A stretch of 64,000 bases of DNA from Streptomyces tuirus (lineage in GTDB: Bacteria; Actinomycetota; Actinomycetes; Streptomycetales; Streptomycetaceae): the NCBI GenBank assembly GCA_018195615.1, contig JAGTPG010000001.1, positions 1,922,501-1,986,500 on the forward strand. Reading direction: 5' to 3'. The notes under the pieces were generated by a model. That model ran no database searches. It was given only the letters and a program-made list of their open reading frames with translations, and was not told the DNA's origin. Shown piece after piece: positions 41,045 to 53,479 of this stretch (its first letter is position 1; each line of letters starts with the position of its first letter). Made by a program: the position numbers and the translations under genes.

Positions 41045-44000
41045 TCAGGCGGGGACGCGTACGCCCGCGAGGTTCTCGAGGACCCGGTGGGAGCTGGGCC
41101 CGACCAGCGCCGCCCACTGCTCGGGCGCGTCGGCCAGCCACCCTGCCACGCGGGCGGCGAATGCGGGTACGTGCCGGCCGAGGTCGACCAGGGCGCGGTC
41201 GAAGCGGCCGGCGCCCTCCGGGGTGCGGGCGAGGCGCAGGCCGATGCGGTGGACGAGGTCGCGCAGGTCGTCGCCGCTGTTCCGGGCGACGGCGTGCAGC
41301 AGCGCGTCCAGGACGTCGGTGTCGTGCTCGCGGGCCATGAGCATGTCGCGCAGTTCGCGGCGCAGCGGACGCGAGGCGGGGATGCCGGGCGGGGTGAGGA
41401 CGGTGGCCAGGGCGCAGCGCAGCCGTACCGGGCCGTCCTCCAGCAGGCCGGTGACCAGCGGCAGGAGCACGGGCCGGGCATCCGGGCCCCGGTCCAGCCG
41501 CTGGTCCACGTAGGCGGCCGTCTGCCCGGCGAGTTCCGGCCGCCGCTCGGCCGCCTGCCGCACCAGCGCGGCGACGCGCCGGGCCAGGCCGGGCGGGGTG
41601 GCGTCGGCGAGCGCCCGCAGCGCCTCCTCGCCGTCCGGCCGCTCCAGCCGCGCCGCGAAGGCGCCGAGGACCGGCTCGGGGTGGGTCAGGAGGGCACCGG
41701 CCAGCACGTCCGGAGGGAGCTGCGGGTCGCCCGTCGCGAAATGCTCCAGCGCCCGCGGGAGATACCGGTCCCGCGTATGCGGGTCCTGGACGAGGAGGGC
41801 GAGTGCGCCGCCGTGCAGGGGGCGGTCGGCGGGGCGGGCGAGCAGGGTGAGGGCCGTGTAGCGCAGCAGGGCGCGGTCGCCACCGGTGTTGACGTGGGGC
41901 GCGGCCCGGAGGCCGTGCGCCACCGCGGCGGACCGCCGCGCCGGCCGATCGTCGCGCGCCCAGCGGTCGACGGCCCTGCACATCGCCGAGGGTTCCTCCT
42001 CGGCCAGCGCGGCGAGCAGTTCGTCGGCCCGCCGGTGCGCGCGGTCGACGAGCGCGTCCGTCAGATCGTCCAGGGCCCGTCGGCGGTGGGTGTGCAGCAA
42101 CGCCTGCGCTGCTGTGGCCACGGTCGCGTGCGGGGTTGCGGGCAGCGGCTGCTCGTCGTCGAACCAGCGGGCGAGCAGCGGTTGCACGGTGGCGGGGTCG
42201 GCGACGAGCAGCCGAGCGACGGCGTCCAGGTACCGGGGGCCGGCCTCGCACGGCGGGCCGTCGGCGTGGACCAGCCGTCGCAGCAACGCGAAGCGCGTGT
42301 CCTCCGGCAGCCGCACGCCGGTCCAGAAGGCGGGCCCGACCTCCTCCGGCACGGGGCGCTCCTGACGCCGCCAGGCCACGATCCGGTCGGCGAGCAGCCG
42401 CAGTACCTCGGTGTACGGCGTCGCGTCGGGCACGGCCTCCAGGGCCCCGGCGAGCAGCCGGGCGGCCCACCAGGACCGGGGACCGGCGTCCAGGGCGTGC
42501 ACCAGGTCGGCCAGACGGGAGGCCAGCCGGCCGGCCCCGTGCTGGCGGGCGAGGAGGAGCAGGGCCTGTACGACGGGTCCGATGCGGTGGTGCGGTACCG
42601 GGTCGGACAGCTGGTCCTGGCGGCGGTGGACGAGGACGTGCAGGGCCTCGTCGAGGTCGAGGTGCATGCCCTGGAGCCAGTCGGCGAGTTCCTCGTGGGC
42701 GAAGCGGTAGGCGGGTCCGGCGGGCACGAGCAGGCCCTCGGCCAGGACGGCCGCGGCCCAGCCGGTGGCGCCGCCGAGCCGGGCCGGGGCGGGTCCCGGC
42801 GGGAACACCGTCTCGAACGCCTCCCGGTCCAGTTCCCCCTGCCCGGGGCCGAGCGTGCGCCGTGCGGCCTCGTGCACCTGCCCGGCCACCTTGGCGGCCA
42901 GTCGGCGTACGGCGGCGCCGCGCAGGCCGTTCCCGGCGGCCAGCCGCTGGGCGATGCGCAGGGACATCAGATCCAGGTAGGCCGCGAAGACGTCGTTGCG
43001 GTCGACGGTCGTGGTGGGGGCGTCGGGGGTGGCGGGGCGGTGGGGAACGGCGGTCGGTTCGGGGGCGCCGGAGACTTCAGCACCGTCGGGGCCGTGGAGA
43101 GCGGCCCTGACCTCGGCCAGCAGTCGGAGGGTGAGAGGGTGCCGGGCGTCCGTCTCGGCGAGGGCGCTCTCCGGGACGCCGAGACGCAGGCGGGCCTCCC
43201 TGGCCTCGCCCTCGGTGAGATCGCCGAGCCGCACACACGCGGGATGCCCTGCGGCGCCGTCGGGCCGATGCAGCACCTCCGCCGGGAACCCCACCCCCTC
43301 CCAGTACTCCGTCCGGCAGGCCACCACCAGCCGCACGCCCGTCTCCCGCAGCCACCGGACCGTCCCGTCCGTCCATTCGGCCGACCGGCGGGCCAGGGCA
43401 GGCGGCATCTCCTCGGGGCCGTCGAGGAGGAGCAGCAGGGGCCGGCTGAAGGCACCGGCGAGGTGGATGAGCCGCTCAGGTGTGGTGTCGCCCAGGTCGG
43501 CCGGGTGGAAGGGGGTGCGGGAAGCGGCCACGACAGCGGTGGCCCGGGCCAGCGCCCTGCGGACCGCGTCCGCCACCGACGCGTCGTCCTCCTCCAGTTC
43601 ACAGCCGCGCAGCCACAGCGTGGGATGCCCGCTCCGGCCCCGGCGCGCGGCGAGCGCCGCGAGTTCCGTCGTACGGCCGCTGCCGGGTGCCCCGACCAGG
43701 CCGAGGACGGCCGCCGGACCGGCCGTGAACGCGTTGAACTCGGCCGCCACCGCCGCTCGTTCGACCGGCTCCGGCAGACCGGCGAGGCCGGGCGGGCCGG
43801 CCGGCCCCACCGAGGTGCCGGTCAGCTCCAGTACCCCGGCCGGATTGAGGTCGGCGCCGTAGGCGGGGACCGTCGCCGCGTTCTCGGCGAGCAGTTCGGC
43901 GAGCAGGCCCGACGCTCCGGGCACCCGGGGGCGCAGCGGTACGGCGAATCCGACGTCGCGGTGTTCGGAGCTGAGCGCGGTGCCGAGGACACCGACGACG

Positions 44001-44581
44001 GCGCCAGTCTTCGTGTCGAGCACGGGACCGCCGGCCGCTCCGCCGCCCCGCCGCAGCGCGTCCCGCCCCGCCGTGCCGACGGCCAGCTCCAGCGCGCCGT
44101 CGATGCGGTGGGAGCGGTCCATGCCTGTGTACGTCACGGCGGTCGAGCCCAGCACCCGGGCCTCGCGCCAGCCGCCCGCGGCGATCCGTACATAGGCGCC
44201 GGTCGCGGCCTCGTCCCGCACGGTGACGGGCAGCGGCGGCACGCCGAGCCCCTCGGTCCGTACGAGGGCCAGGTCGAGCGCGGGCAGCGGGGTGACCGCC
44301 TCGGCGGCCACGACGCGGCGGCGGTCCCCGGCCCCGTACAGCACGAGCCGGGGCAGGCCGGCGACGGCCTCATGGCTGGTGACGAGCGTGCCGTGGTGGT
44401 CGGCCAGGAAACCGGTGCCGCGGGGGCGGCCCGCGAGGTCCTCGATGCGGACGAGCGCTTCGCCGGGGGGTCGGCCGGCGTGCTCCGCCGCCACCGCTGC
44501 CTGATCCGCCGTTCCGGGGCGGTCCTGGGAGCCTCCTGCGCTGCCGTCCGTCCACTCGGCCGACCGGTTCCGCGACGTCAT
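41045..44581 (-). CDS. Trypsin-like pseudoprotease / STAND-type NTPase fusion
   Basis: 1178 residues from ATG 44579-44581 (GGGAGG 7 nt upstream). Residues about 40-220 are a chymotrypsin/trypsin-like domain: H70 in GTLVTSHEAV and D103 in ALDLALV are in place, but the nucleophile motif GDSGGP reads GAAGGP, so serine is alanine (A183). Residues about 290-480 are a P-loop NTPase of the NACHT/STAND kind, with Walker A GAPGSGRTT whose lysine is arginine (R303) and Walker B LLLLLDGPEEM (D387). The rest (500-1178) is Leu/Ala/Arg-rich helices in HEAT/TPR-like spacing. The architecture matches bacterial sensors used in signalling or phage defence, but the gene sits inside the translation operon between truB and ribF. 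Intact over 3.5 kb. Function unknown. Confidence 0.88.
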   Translation of the reverse strand: MTSRNRSAEWTDGSAGGSQDRPGTADQAAVAAEHAGRPPGEALVRIEDLAGRPRGTGFLADHHGTLVTSHEAVAGLPRLVLYGAGDRRRVVAAEAVTPLPALDLALVRTEGLGVPPLPVTVRDEAATGAYVRIAAGGWREARVLGSTAVTYTGMDRSHRIDGALELAVGTAGRDALRRGGGAAGGPVLDTKTGAVVGVLGTALSSEHRDVGFAVPLRPRVPGASGLLAELLAENAATVPAYGADLNPAGVLELTGTSVGPAGPPGLAGLPEPVERAAVAAEFNAFTAGPAAVLGLVGAPGSGRTTELAALAARRGRSGHPTLWLRGCELEEDDASVADAVRRALARATAVVAASRTPFHPADLGDTTPERLIHLAGAFSRPLLLLLDGPEEMPPALARRSAEWTDGTVRWLRETGVRLVVACRTEYWEGVGFPAEVLHRPDGAAGHPACVRLGDLTEGEAREARLRLGVPESALAETDARHPLTLRLLAEVRAALHGPDGAEVSGAPEPTAVPHRPATPDAPTTTVDRNDVFAAYLDLMSLRIAQRLAAGNGLRGAAVRRLAAKVAGQVHEAARRTLGPGQGELDREAFETVFPPGPAPARLGGATGWAAAVLAEGLLVPAGPAYRFAHEELADWLQGMHLDLDEALHVLVHRRQDQLSDPVPHHRIGPVVQALLLLARQHGAGRLASRLADLVHALDAGPRSWWAARLLAGALEAVPDATPYTEVLRLLADRIVAWRRQERPVPEEVGPAFWTGVRLPEDTRFALLRRLVHADGPPCEAGPRYLDAVARLLVADPATVQPLLARWFDDEQPLPATPHATVATAAQALLHTHRRRALDDLTDALVDRAHRRADELLAALAEEEPSAMCRAVDRWARDDRPARRSAAVAHGLRAAPHVNTGGDRALLRYTALTLLARPADRPLHGGALALLVQDPHTRDRYLPRALEHFATGDPQLPPDVLAGALLTHPEPVLGAFAARLERPDGEEALRALADATPPGLARRVAALVRQAAERRPELAGQTAAYVDQRLDRGPDARPVLLPLVTGLLEDGPVRLRCALATVLTPPGIPASRPLRRELRDMLMAREHDTDVLDALLHAVARNSGDDLRDLVHRIGLRLARTPEGAGRFDRALVDLGRHVPAFAARVAGWLADAPEQWAALVGPSSHRVLENLAGVRVPA

Positions 44582-44811
44582 CGTCGAGCCTCCCCGCCGT
44601 ACACCCGTGCCCTTTCGTGCGACGGTAGGGGCGAGATGATCAGCGGGACAGATCGCTCGGCGAAAGCGCCCCCTTCTGCTCCCCCGGTTCACTCCGAGCG
44701 CCCGCACGGACGGGTGAACGGGACGGGGCTGCTGGATACACCCTAGGGGTGGGGGAACCGAGGGGGGACCGTGGAGCGGCGGCAGTGGAGGTACCCCGTG
44801 CTCGCCGCTCC

Positions 44812-44852
44812 ACGGGCGGACGTCCGGTCCCCCGGTCCCCCGGTCCGCCCGT
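44812..44852 (-). terminator. Hairpin at the end of truB
   Basis: Perfect 10-bp stem, ACGGGCGGAC at 44812-44821 and its complement at 44843-44852, touching the truB stop codon. Terminator or attenuator between truB and the pseudo-trypsin gene. The remaining 44582-44811 shows no gene. Confidence 0.6.
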
Positions 44853-45757
44853 CAGCCGAAGACGGCCAGGCTCTTGGCCTTGCCCCGCTGCGCCTCGACG
44901 AGGGCGAGCAAATGGCCCTCCGGGCCGAAGACGGCGACGGCGCCGGCGCCCGCGTACTCGTCGGGCATCTCCAGGCGTACGCCGTTGGTGAGCAGCTTGG
45001 CCCGCCGGGCGTCGACGTCCCAGCGCGGGAAGGCGGCCGCCGCGGCCTCGGCGATCGGCATCACGGTCAGTTCCTGCTGGAGCTGGTCGAGCGTGCGGGC
45101 CGCGTCCAGCTTGTACGGGCCGACGCGGGTACGGCGCAGGGCGGTGAGGTGCCCGCCGACACCCAGGTCGGCGCCCAGGTCACGGGCCAGGGCCCGGATG
45201 TACGTGCCGGAGGAGCAGACGACCGAGACCACCAGGTCCAGCACGGGCGTGCCGTCCTCGGCGACGGCGTCGCGCACGTCGTACACGCCGAAGGAGGACA
45301 CCCTGACCGGACGGGCCGGGATGTCGAACTCCTCGCCCTCCCTGGCCCGCTTGTACGACCGCACGCCGTTGATCTTGATGGCGCTGACCTTGGACGGCAC
45401 CTGCATGATGTCGCCGGTCAGCTTGGCAATACCGGCGTCGATGGCGTCGCGGGTGACCTTGGAGGCGTCGGTGGAGGAGGTGATCTCCCCCTCGGCGTCG
45501 TCCGTGAGGGTGTTCTGCCCGAGCCGGATGGTGCCCAGGTACTCCTTCTCGGTCAGCGCGAGGTGGCCGAGGAGTTTCGTGGCCTTCTCGACGCCGAGGA
45601 CGAGGACGCCCGTCGCCATCGGGTCGAGGGTGCCGGCGTGCCCGACGCGTCGTGTCCTGGCGATGCCGCGCATCTTGGCGACGACGTCGTGCGAAGTGAA
45701 GCCCGACGGCTTGTCGACGATGACGAGGCCGTCGGGCGTGGTGTGCTTCTGGGTCAT
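44852..45757 (-). CDS. truB: tRNA pseudouridine-55 synthase
   Basis: Converts U55 of the T-loop in tRNA to pseudouridine. 301 residues. The catalytic motif GHAGTLDPMATGVL with its invariant Asp is near residue 45. Other family marks are the N-terminal VIDKPSGFTSHDVV in outline, SAIKINGVRSYKRAR and CSSGTYIRALARDLG. ATG overlaps the rbfA stop by 4 nt. The C-terminal PUA-like part is present. Intact frame. Confidence 0.97.
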   Translation of the reverse strand: MTQKHTTPDGLVIVDKPSGFTSHDVVAKMRGIARTRRVGHAGTLDPMATGVLVLGVEKATKLLGHLALTEKEYLGTIRLGQNTLTDDAEGEITSSTDASKVTRDAIDAGIAKLTGDIMQVPSKVSAIKINGVRSYKRAREGEEFDIPARPVRVSSFGVYDVRDAVAEDGTPVLDLVVSVVCSSGTYIRALARDLGADLGVGGHLTALRRTRVGPYKLDAARTLDQLQQELTVMPIAEAAAAAFPRWDVDARRAKLLTNGVRLEMPDEYAGAGAVAVFGPEGHLLALVEAQRGKAKSLAVFG

Positions 45758-46206
45758 TCGGTGGTGTCGTCCGTCTCGTCGTCCTCGCCCGGCTTGCGGT
45801 ACGGGTCGGCGTCGCCGGCGTACTTCGCGCCCGCGGAGGCCTCGCGCACCTTCTCGTCGGACTGGCGCGCCTTGTCGAGGAGGTCCTCGATGGTGCGGGC
45901 GTTGTCCGGGAGGGCGTCCATGACGAAGGTCAGGGTCGGTGTGAACTTCACGCCGGCGGCCCGGCCCACCTCGGAGCGCAGGATGCCCTTGGCGCTCTCC
46001 AGGCCGGCGGCGGCCGCCGCGCGCTCCTCGTCGTCCCCGTACACGGTGTAGAAGACGGTCGCCTCCCTGAGGTCACCCGTGACCCGGGTGTCCGTGATGG
46101 TGACGTGCGAGCCGAGCCGCGGGTCCTTGATCCCGCGCTGCAGCTTCTGGGCCACCACCTCTCGGATGAGGTCCGCCAGCCTTTTAGCCCGCGCGTTGTC
46201 GGCCAC
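45754..46206 (-). CDS. rbfA: 30S ribosome-binding factor A
   Basis: KH-type factor for late 16S rRNA maturation. 150 residues; motifs ADLIREVVAQKLQRGIKDPR and FTPTLTFVMD. GTG start at 46204-46206. The C-terminal acidic tail (KPGEDDETDDTTE) is longer than in enterobacteria, as in other actinomycetes. It overlaps truB by 4 nt. Confidence 0.96.
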   Translation of the reverse strand: MADNARAKRLADLIREVVAQKLQRGIKDPRLGSHVTITDTRVTGDLREATVFYTVYGDDEERAAAAAGLESAKGILRSEVGRAAGVKFTPTLTFVMDALPDNARTIEDLLDKARQSDEKVREASAGAKYAGDADPYRKPGEDDETDDTTE

Positions 46207-46268
46207 TGGTCCGTCTCCCGTTCTTTCCTGTCTGGGTCGTTCTTGGGTCGTCAGTCGTCTTCGAGTCG

Positions 46269-46562
46269 TCAGTCGTCATCGCCGTGGAAGCTCCGTCTGA
46301 CGGACAGCAGCTCCACCTCGGGGCGGGCGGCGACGAGCCGTTCGCACCGGTCGAGTACGTCGCTCAGGTGCCCCGCGTCGCCGGACACCAGCGCGAGGCC
46401 GATGAGGGCCCTGCGGTGGAGGTCCATGTGGTCCACCTCGGCCGCGCTCACCGCGTACTTGCGCTGGAGCTCGGCGACGATGGGGCGGACGACGGAGCGC
46501 TTCTCCTTCAGCGACCGTATGTCGCCGAGGAGCAGGTCGAAGGACAGCGTCCCCACGTACAT
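46269..46562 (-). CDS. ylxP: DUF503 / YlxP-like protein
   Basis: 97-residue ferredoxin-like-fold protein commonly encoded between infB and rbfA. Family pattern: MYVGTLSFDLLLGDIRSLKE and DHMDLHRRALIGLALVS. Considered a ribosome-associated or RNA-binding accessory in the Bacillus ylx operon, but function is not established. 62 nt upstream of rbfA. Intact. Confidence 0.92.
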   Translation of the reverse strand: MYVGTLSFDLLLGDIRSLKEKRSVVRPIVAELQRKYAVSAAEVDHMDLHRRALIGLALVSGDAGHLSDVLDRCERLVAARPEVELLSVRRSFHGDDD

Positions 46563-47101
46563 GTGTGTATCCGGATGACCCGCCGGTACGGGATCGATGG
46601 CCCTGCGGGTTGGGTGGCAGGGACATCAGGAACGTTACCGTGAACCTGCCGGGGGCTCGACGGGGTTTTGCCCGCCCACCCGCCCGACACGGTCGGCCAG
46701 GAGGCCAGGCCCCCGGGGCTCCGCCCGGACCCCGGGCCTTCGCCCACCCACCACCCGACACGGTGGGTTTCGAGGGGCTGACCCTGGGGCTCCGCCCCAG
46801 ACCCCGGCGGGGACTACGTCCCCTGCACCCGGATGAGGCCCACCCCCGGGCCCCGGCCGACGCGAGCCTCCGGGTCCCGGTTGGCGCGAGCCCTCCAGGC
46901 CCCAGCCGGCGCGCGCACCTCCCGACCCCGGGTGGCGTGAGCCTCCGGTTCCCGGTAGGCGCGAGCCTCCCGACCCCGGCCGACGCGAGCCTCCGGGTCC
47001 CGGTCGGCGTGAGCCCCGGGCGCCTCCCCTGTAGGGACAGGCGGGTGAACGGCCAGCCGGCCGACGCGGGGGTGCCGCGTCGGCCGGTCAGGAACCGTGG
47101 G
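46563..47101. repeat. infB-ylxP spacer: 71-nt direct repeat and 24-nt minisatellite
   Basis: 539 nt without a supported gene. Two copies of a roughly 71-nt unit share CCCGACACGGT (46683-46693 and 46754-46764) and GGGGCTCCGCCC (46715-46726 and 46786-46797), both pairs exactly 71 nt apart. From about 46855 to 47020 follow about seven imperfect 24-nt units with the core GCGAGCCTCC and spacers GGGTCCCGGT or CGACCCCGGC. Because 24 is a multiple of 3, both strands have open frames through it, but no ribosome site or homology supports a protein. Probably an unstable intergenic repeat within the operon. Confidence 0.7.
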
Positions 47102-50137
<3,036 letters not shown>

Positions 50138-50281
50138 TTCGCTCCTTTGAGGTCCGGGTGAAGCCGGACCGTCGCTAGTTCATGGGCGTACTCATCGCGT
50201 ACTCATCGAGTGCTCATCGCAATCTCGACCTGCTTTCGACTCGCGAGGTACCTAGCCACACGGGGTTCCGTGCGGCACGTC

Positions 50282-50578
50282 TTACGGTGTTGCCTGCTCG
50301 GCAACTGTCGTCTGCTCGACGTATCGACGCAACGCCTTTGTGTCGAGCGCTCCTGGGGCGCGCAGTGCCCTGGTGAACGCCCGGCGGCGTACCGCCTGGT
50401 CGAGACAGACCGCGGCGGGGTGTACGTACGCACCCCGGCCGGGCAGCGTACCGCGAGGATCAGGGACACATGCGTCCTTGATCGCCACGATCCGCAACAG
50501 ATCGGCCTTGACCGCTCGCTCCCGACACCCCACACAGGTGCGTTCAGGGCATGCGCGGGCTCGCGTCCGGCCAGACAC
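50282..50578 (-). CDS. ylxR: YlxR-family RNA-binding protein
   Basis: 98 residues. Family marks are PERTCVGCRERAVKADLLRI and GRGAYVHPAAVCLD. YlxR homologues lie between nusA and infB throughout bacteria; structural work shows a basic surface, and roles in RNase P modulation or nucleoid transcription control have been proposed. GTG start at 50576-50578 (MSGRTRARAC). 144 nt before infB. Intact. Confidence 0.94.
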   Translation of the reverse strand: MSGRTRARACPERTCVGCRERAVKADLLRIVAIKDACVPDPRGTLPGRGAYVHPAAVCLDQAVRRRAFTRALRAPGALDTKALRRYVEQTTVAEQATP

Positions 50579-50678
50579 AGCTAAGTCTACCTCCCCGTAC
50601 GTACCTCACCCCTTTGGGGCAGGATTCGAACAGTTGCCGCGCAAACCTGTCGTGATCTGAACGGCCCGCGGCTTGGAT

Positions 50679-51677
50679 CTATTCCCCGGCCTGTTCCCCG
50701 GCCGGTTCGGTGTCCGGGCGGATGTCGATCCGCCAGCCGGTCAGCCGGGCGGCGAGCCGGGCGTTCTGCCCTTCCTTGCCGATGGCCAGGGACAGCTGGT
50801 AGTCGGGCACGGTGACGCGGGCCGACCGAGTGGCCATGTCCACGATCTCCACCTTGGAGACGCGGGCCGGGGACAGCGCGTTCGCCACCATCTCGGCCGG
50901 GTCCTCCGACCAGTCGACGATGTCGATCTTCTCACCGTTCAGCTCGCCCATCACGTTGCGCACCCGGCCGCCCATGGGGCCGATGCAGGCACCCTTGGCG
51001 TTCAGACCGGACCGGGTGGACCGTACGGCGATCTTCGTGCGGTGACCGGCCTCACGGGCGATCGCGGCGATCTCCACCGACCCGTCGGCGATCTCCGGCA
51101 CCTCCAGGGCGAACAGCTTCTTCACCAGGTTGGGGTGGGTCCGGGAGAGCGTCACGGACGGGCCCCGGACGCCCTTGGCCACCCGGACGACGTAGCTGCG
51201 CAGCCGCATACCGTGCGGGTAGGTCTCGCCCGGCACCTGCTCCTGCACCGGCAGGATGGCCTCGAGCTTGCCGATGTCGACGAGCACGTTCTTCGGGTCG
51301 CGGCCCTGCTGGACCACGCCGGTGACGATGTCGCCCTCGCGGCCGGCGTACTCGCCGAGCGTCGCGTCGTCCTCGGCGTCGCGCAGGCGCTGCAGGATGA
51401 CCTGCTTGGCCGTGGTGGCGGCGATACGGCCGAATCCGGTGGGGGTGTCGTCGAACTCGCGGGCCTCCTGGCCCTCCTCGAGGTCGTCGGGGTCCTCCTT
51501 CGCCCACACGGTCACATGGCCGGTCTCCCGGTTGAGCTCCACGCGCGCGTGGCGGCGGCTTCCCTCGGTGCGGTGGTAGGCGATGAGGAGGGCCGACTCG
51601 ATCGCCTCGACCAGCAGGTCGAAGGAGATCTCCTTCTCCCGAACCAAGCCCCGCAGGGCACTCATGTCGATGTCCAC
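50679..51677 (-). CDS. nusA: Transcription termination/antitermination factor NusA
   Basis: 332 residues: N-terminal RNA polymerase-binding domain ([20 protein letters not shown]), S1 domain ([23 protein letters not shown]), KH1 ([19 protein letters not shown]...[16 protein letters not shown]) and KH2 ([20 protein letters not shown]). It lacks the C-terminal acidic repeats of E. coli NusA, as usual in Gram-positives. GTG at 51675-51677 with GGAGG 7 nt upstream, 2 nt after the rimP stop. Confidence 0.97.
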   Translation of the reverse strand: MDIDMSALRGLVREKEISFDLLVEAIESALLIAYHRTEGSRRHARVELNRETGHVTVWAKEDPDDLEEGQEAREFDDTPTGFGRIAATTAKQVILQRLRDAEDDATLGEYAGREGDIVTGVVQQGRDPKNVLVDIGKLEAILPVQEQVPGETYPHGMRLRSYVVRVAKGVRGPSVTLSRTHPNLVKKLFALEVPEIADGSVEIAAIAREAGHRTKIAVRSTRSGLNAKGACIGPMGGRVRNVMGELNGEKIDIVDWSEDPAEMVANALSPARVSKVEIVDMATRSARVTVPDYQLSLAIGKEGQNARLAARLTGWRIDIRPDTEPAGEQAGE

Positions 51678-51679
51678 GG

Positions 51680-52189
51680 CTACGCCTCCTCTTCCTTCTT
51701 GTTGTCCTTGTTGTCCTTGCGGCCGAACTCGACCTGGACGCGCGCCCGGACGATGTCGTCGAAGGCGAGTCTGCGCGCGGTGGCCTTGCGGCCCTTCACT
51801 CCGGGTACCTCGGTGTCGACGCCCTCGTCGTCGACCTTCAGGATCCTGGCGACCAGCTCGCCGCCCTCGGCCAGCTGGAACTTCACCAGCCGGTCCGTGG
51901 CGCGGACGTAGTGCCGGTGCTCCGTGAGGGGGCGCTCGGCGCCCGGGGTGCCGACCTCGAGGGTGTACTCCCCCTCGCCCATCGCGTCCGTCTCGTCGAG
52001 CTTCGCCGAGAGCGCGCGGCTCACATCGGCGATCCGGTCCAGGTCGGCGCCCGTGTCCGAGTCGACGACGACGCGCAGCACACGCTTGCGTCCGACGGAG
52101 TCCACCTCGATCTCTTCGAGATCCAGGCCCTGGGAGCTGACGAGCGGTTCCAGTAGCTCTCGCAGCCTCTCGCTCTGGGTGGTGCTCAT
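51680..52189 (-). CDS. rimP: Ribosome maturation factor RimP
   Basis: 169 residues. 30S maturation factor; motifs [22 protein letters not shown] and [14 protein letters not shown] 52187-52189 with GAGGAG 8 nt upstream; the longer open frame is not used. First gene of the rimP-nusA-ylxR-infB-ylxP-rbfA-truB unit. The C-terminus ends in a Lys/Asp/Asn/Glu run ([12 protein letters not shown]). Divergent from the lipoprotein gene across 229 nt. Confidence 0.95.
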   Translation of the reverse strand: MSTTQSERLRELLEPLVSSQGLDLEEIEVDSVGRKRVLRVVVDSDTGADLDRIADVSRALSAKLDETDAMGEGEYTLEVGTPGAERPLTEHRHYVRATDRLVKFQLAEGGELVARILKVDDEGVDTEVPGVKGRKATARRLAFDDIVRARVQVEFGRKDNKDNKKEEEA

Positions 52190-52418
52190 CCGGGTGACTC
52201 CTCGGCCGCGTGTGCTGTTGTGGGATGGGTCGCGTGTCTGGTCAAAGGGTATCCGGTCGCAGGGAGTGTTGCCGTCCACCCGGTGACGAACGGTGCCGCT
52301 GAGTGGTCCCGGGCCGGCGCCCGGGTACCGTGATCACGGGCGTGCAGCCCTGAGAGTCGCTTCTTTCTCGTACGCGCCCCCTTACGAGCCCCTTTATGAG
52401 CCCCCGAGGACGTCTGAC

Positions 52419-52967
52419 GTGCCGTTCCCCTCATCGCCGCGCGCCCGCTCGGGGCCGCGCAGAAGGAGCCTGCTCGCCGTCGGCTCGACGGCCCTCGCCC
52501 TGGCGGGTTGCACCGCCGGCTCCGAGGACCCCGGTGAACAAGGTGACGGCCGGTCGGCCGCCGAGCGCCGGGCGCGCGCGCGTGCGGCGCGGGACAGCGA
52601 GTCGCTGGTGGAGCGGTACGACGCGGTGATCGCCGCCCGTCCGGGGCTCGCGGGGCGGCTGTGGCCGCTGCGCGAGGAGGCGGCACGGCATGCACGGGCC
52701 TTCGGAGGGGGCCGTCGGAAGGCGTCTCCCTCTGCCGCCCCTTCCTCTCCTTCCGCCCCTTCCGCCTCTCCTGTTCCCCCTTCGGCCGCTGCCGTGCCGG
52801 GGAACGACAAGGACGCGCTCGCCGCTCTGGCGGCTGCGGAGCGGGAGCTGGCCGACCGGCGGGCCAGGACGTTGCTCGACGTGCCGGGCGAGCTGGCGCG
52901 GCTGCTGGCCTCGGTGTCGGCGGCCGGGGCGGCACACGTGTATCTGCTGACGGAAGGTGGCGCGTGA
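52419..52967 (+). CDS. Putative lipoprotein
   Basis: 182 residues from GTG 52419 (GAGGA 8 nt upstream). Twin-basic signal (RRRSLLAVGSTALALAGC) with lipobox LAGC, so an exported lipid-anchored protein, possibly via Tat (RRRS). The mature part is helical with a Ser/Pro/Ala-rich stretch (KASPSAAPSSPSAPSASP). Overlaps the next GTG by 4 nt (GTGA), so it should act with the ferritin-like protein. Function unknown. Confidence 0.82.
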   Translation: MPFPSSPRARSGPRRRSLLAVGSTALALAGCTAGSEDPGEQGDGRSAAERRARARAARDSESLVERYDAVIAARPGLAGRLWPLREEAARHARAFGGGRRKASPSAAPSSPSAPSASPVPPSAAAVPGNDKDALAALAAAERELADRRARTLLDVPGELARLLASVSAAGAAHVYLLTEGGA

Positions 52968-53428
52968 GCGGGACGAAGGCCGGGGAGCTGCGGGCCCTTC
53001 AGGCGGCGCTGGCGGCTGAGCACGCGGCGGTGTACGGGTACGGCGTCGTCGGCGGGCGGATCGGCGCCGGGCGGCGCGTCGAGGCGCGGATGGCGTACGA
53101 CGCGCACCGGGCGCGCCGGGACGCGCTGGTGCGTGAGGTGAAGGACCTGGGGGGCAGGCCCGTGGCCGCGGCCGCCGGGTACGCGCTGCCGTTCCCGGTG
53201 CCGGACACGGCGGCGGCCGTGCGGCTCGCCGCCGAGCTGGAGGACCGGGTGGCCGGGGTGTACTCGGATCTGGTGCGCGCGGTGGGCGGCGCGCGGCGGG
53301 CCCTGGCCGCCGAGGCGCTGCGGGAGGCGGCGGTGCGGTCGGTGCGCTGGCGCGGCGAGAGCGTAGCCTTCCCTGGGCTCGCCGAGCGGGCGGGCACGGC
53401 TCCGCCCTCGGCGGCGCCCACGGCGTGA
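52964..53428 (+). CDS. DUF4439 ferritin-like protein
   Basis: 154 residues, nearly all helical. Sequence ELRALQAALAAEHAAVYGYG and EARMAYDAHRARRDALVREV fits the four-helix ferritin-like DUF4439 family with Glu/His positions, but I cannot confirm metal ligands. Coupled to the lipoprotein gene by a 4-nt overlap. Role unknown. Confidence 0.8.
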   Translation: MSGTKAGELRALQAALAAEHAAVYGYGVVGGRIGAGRRVEARMAYDAHRARRDALVREVKDLGGRPVAAAAGYALPFPVPDTAAAVRLAAELEDRVAGVYSDLVRAVGGARRALAAEALREAAVRSVRWRGESVAFPGLAERAGTAPPSAAPTA

Positions 53429-53479
53429 CCGGCAGGGGCGGGCACGCACCGCGGACAGCACGAAGGGATCGACTCGCGC

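Noticed and set aside
40814..44746. 1310-residue open frame on the plus strand opposite the pseudo-trypsin gene
   Set aside because: Antisense shadow; the minus strand has recognisable domains, a ribosome site and normal third-position GC bias.
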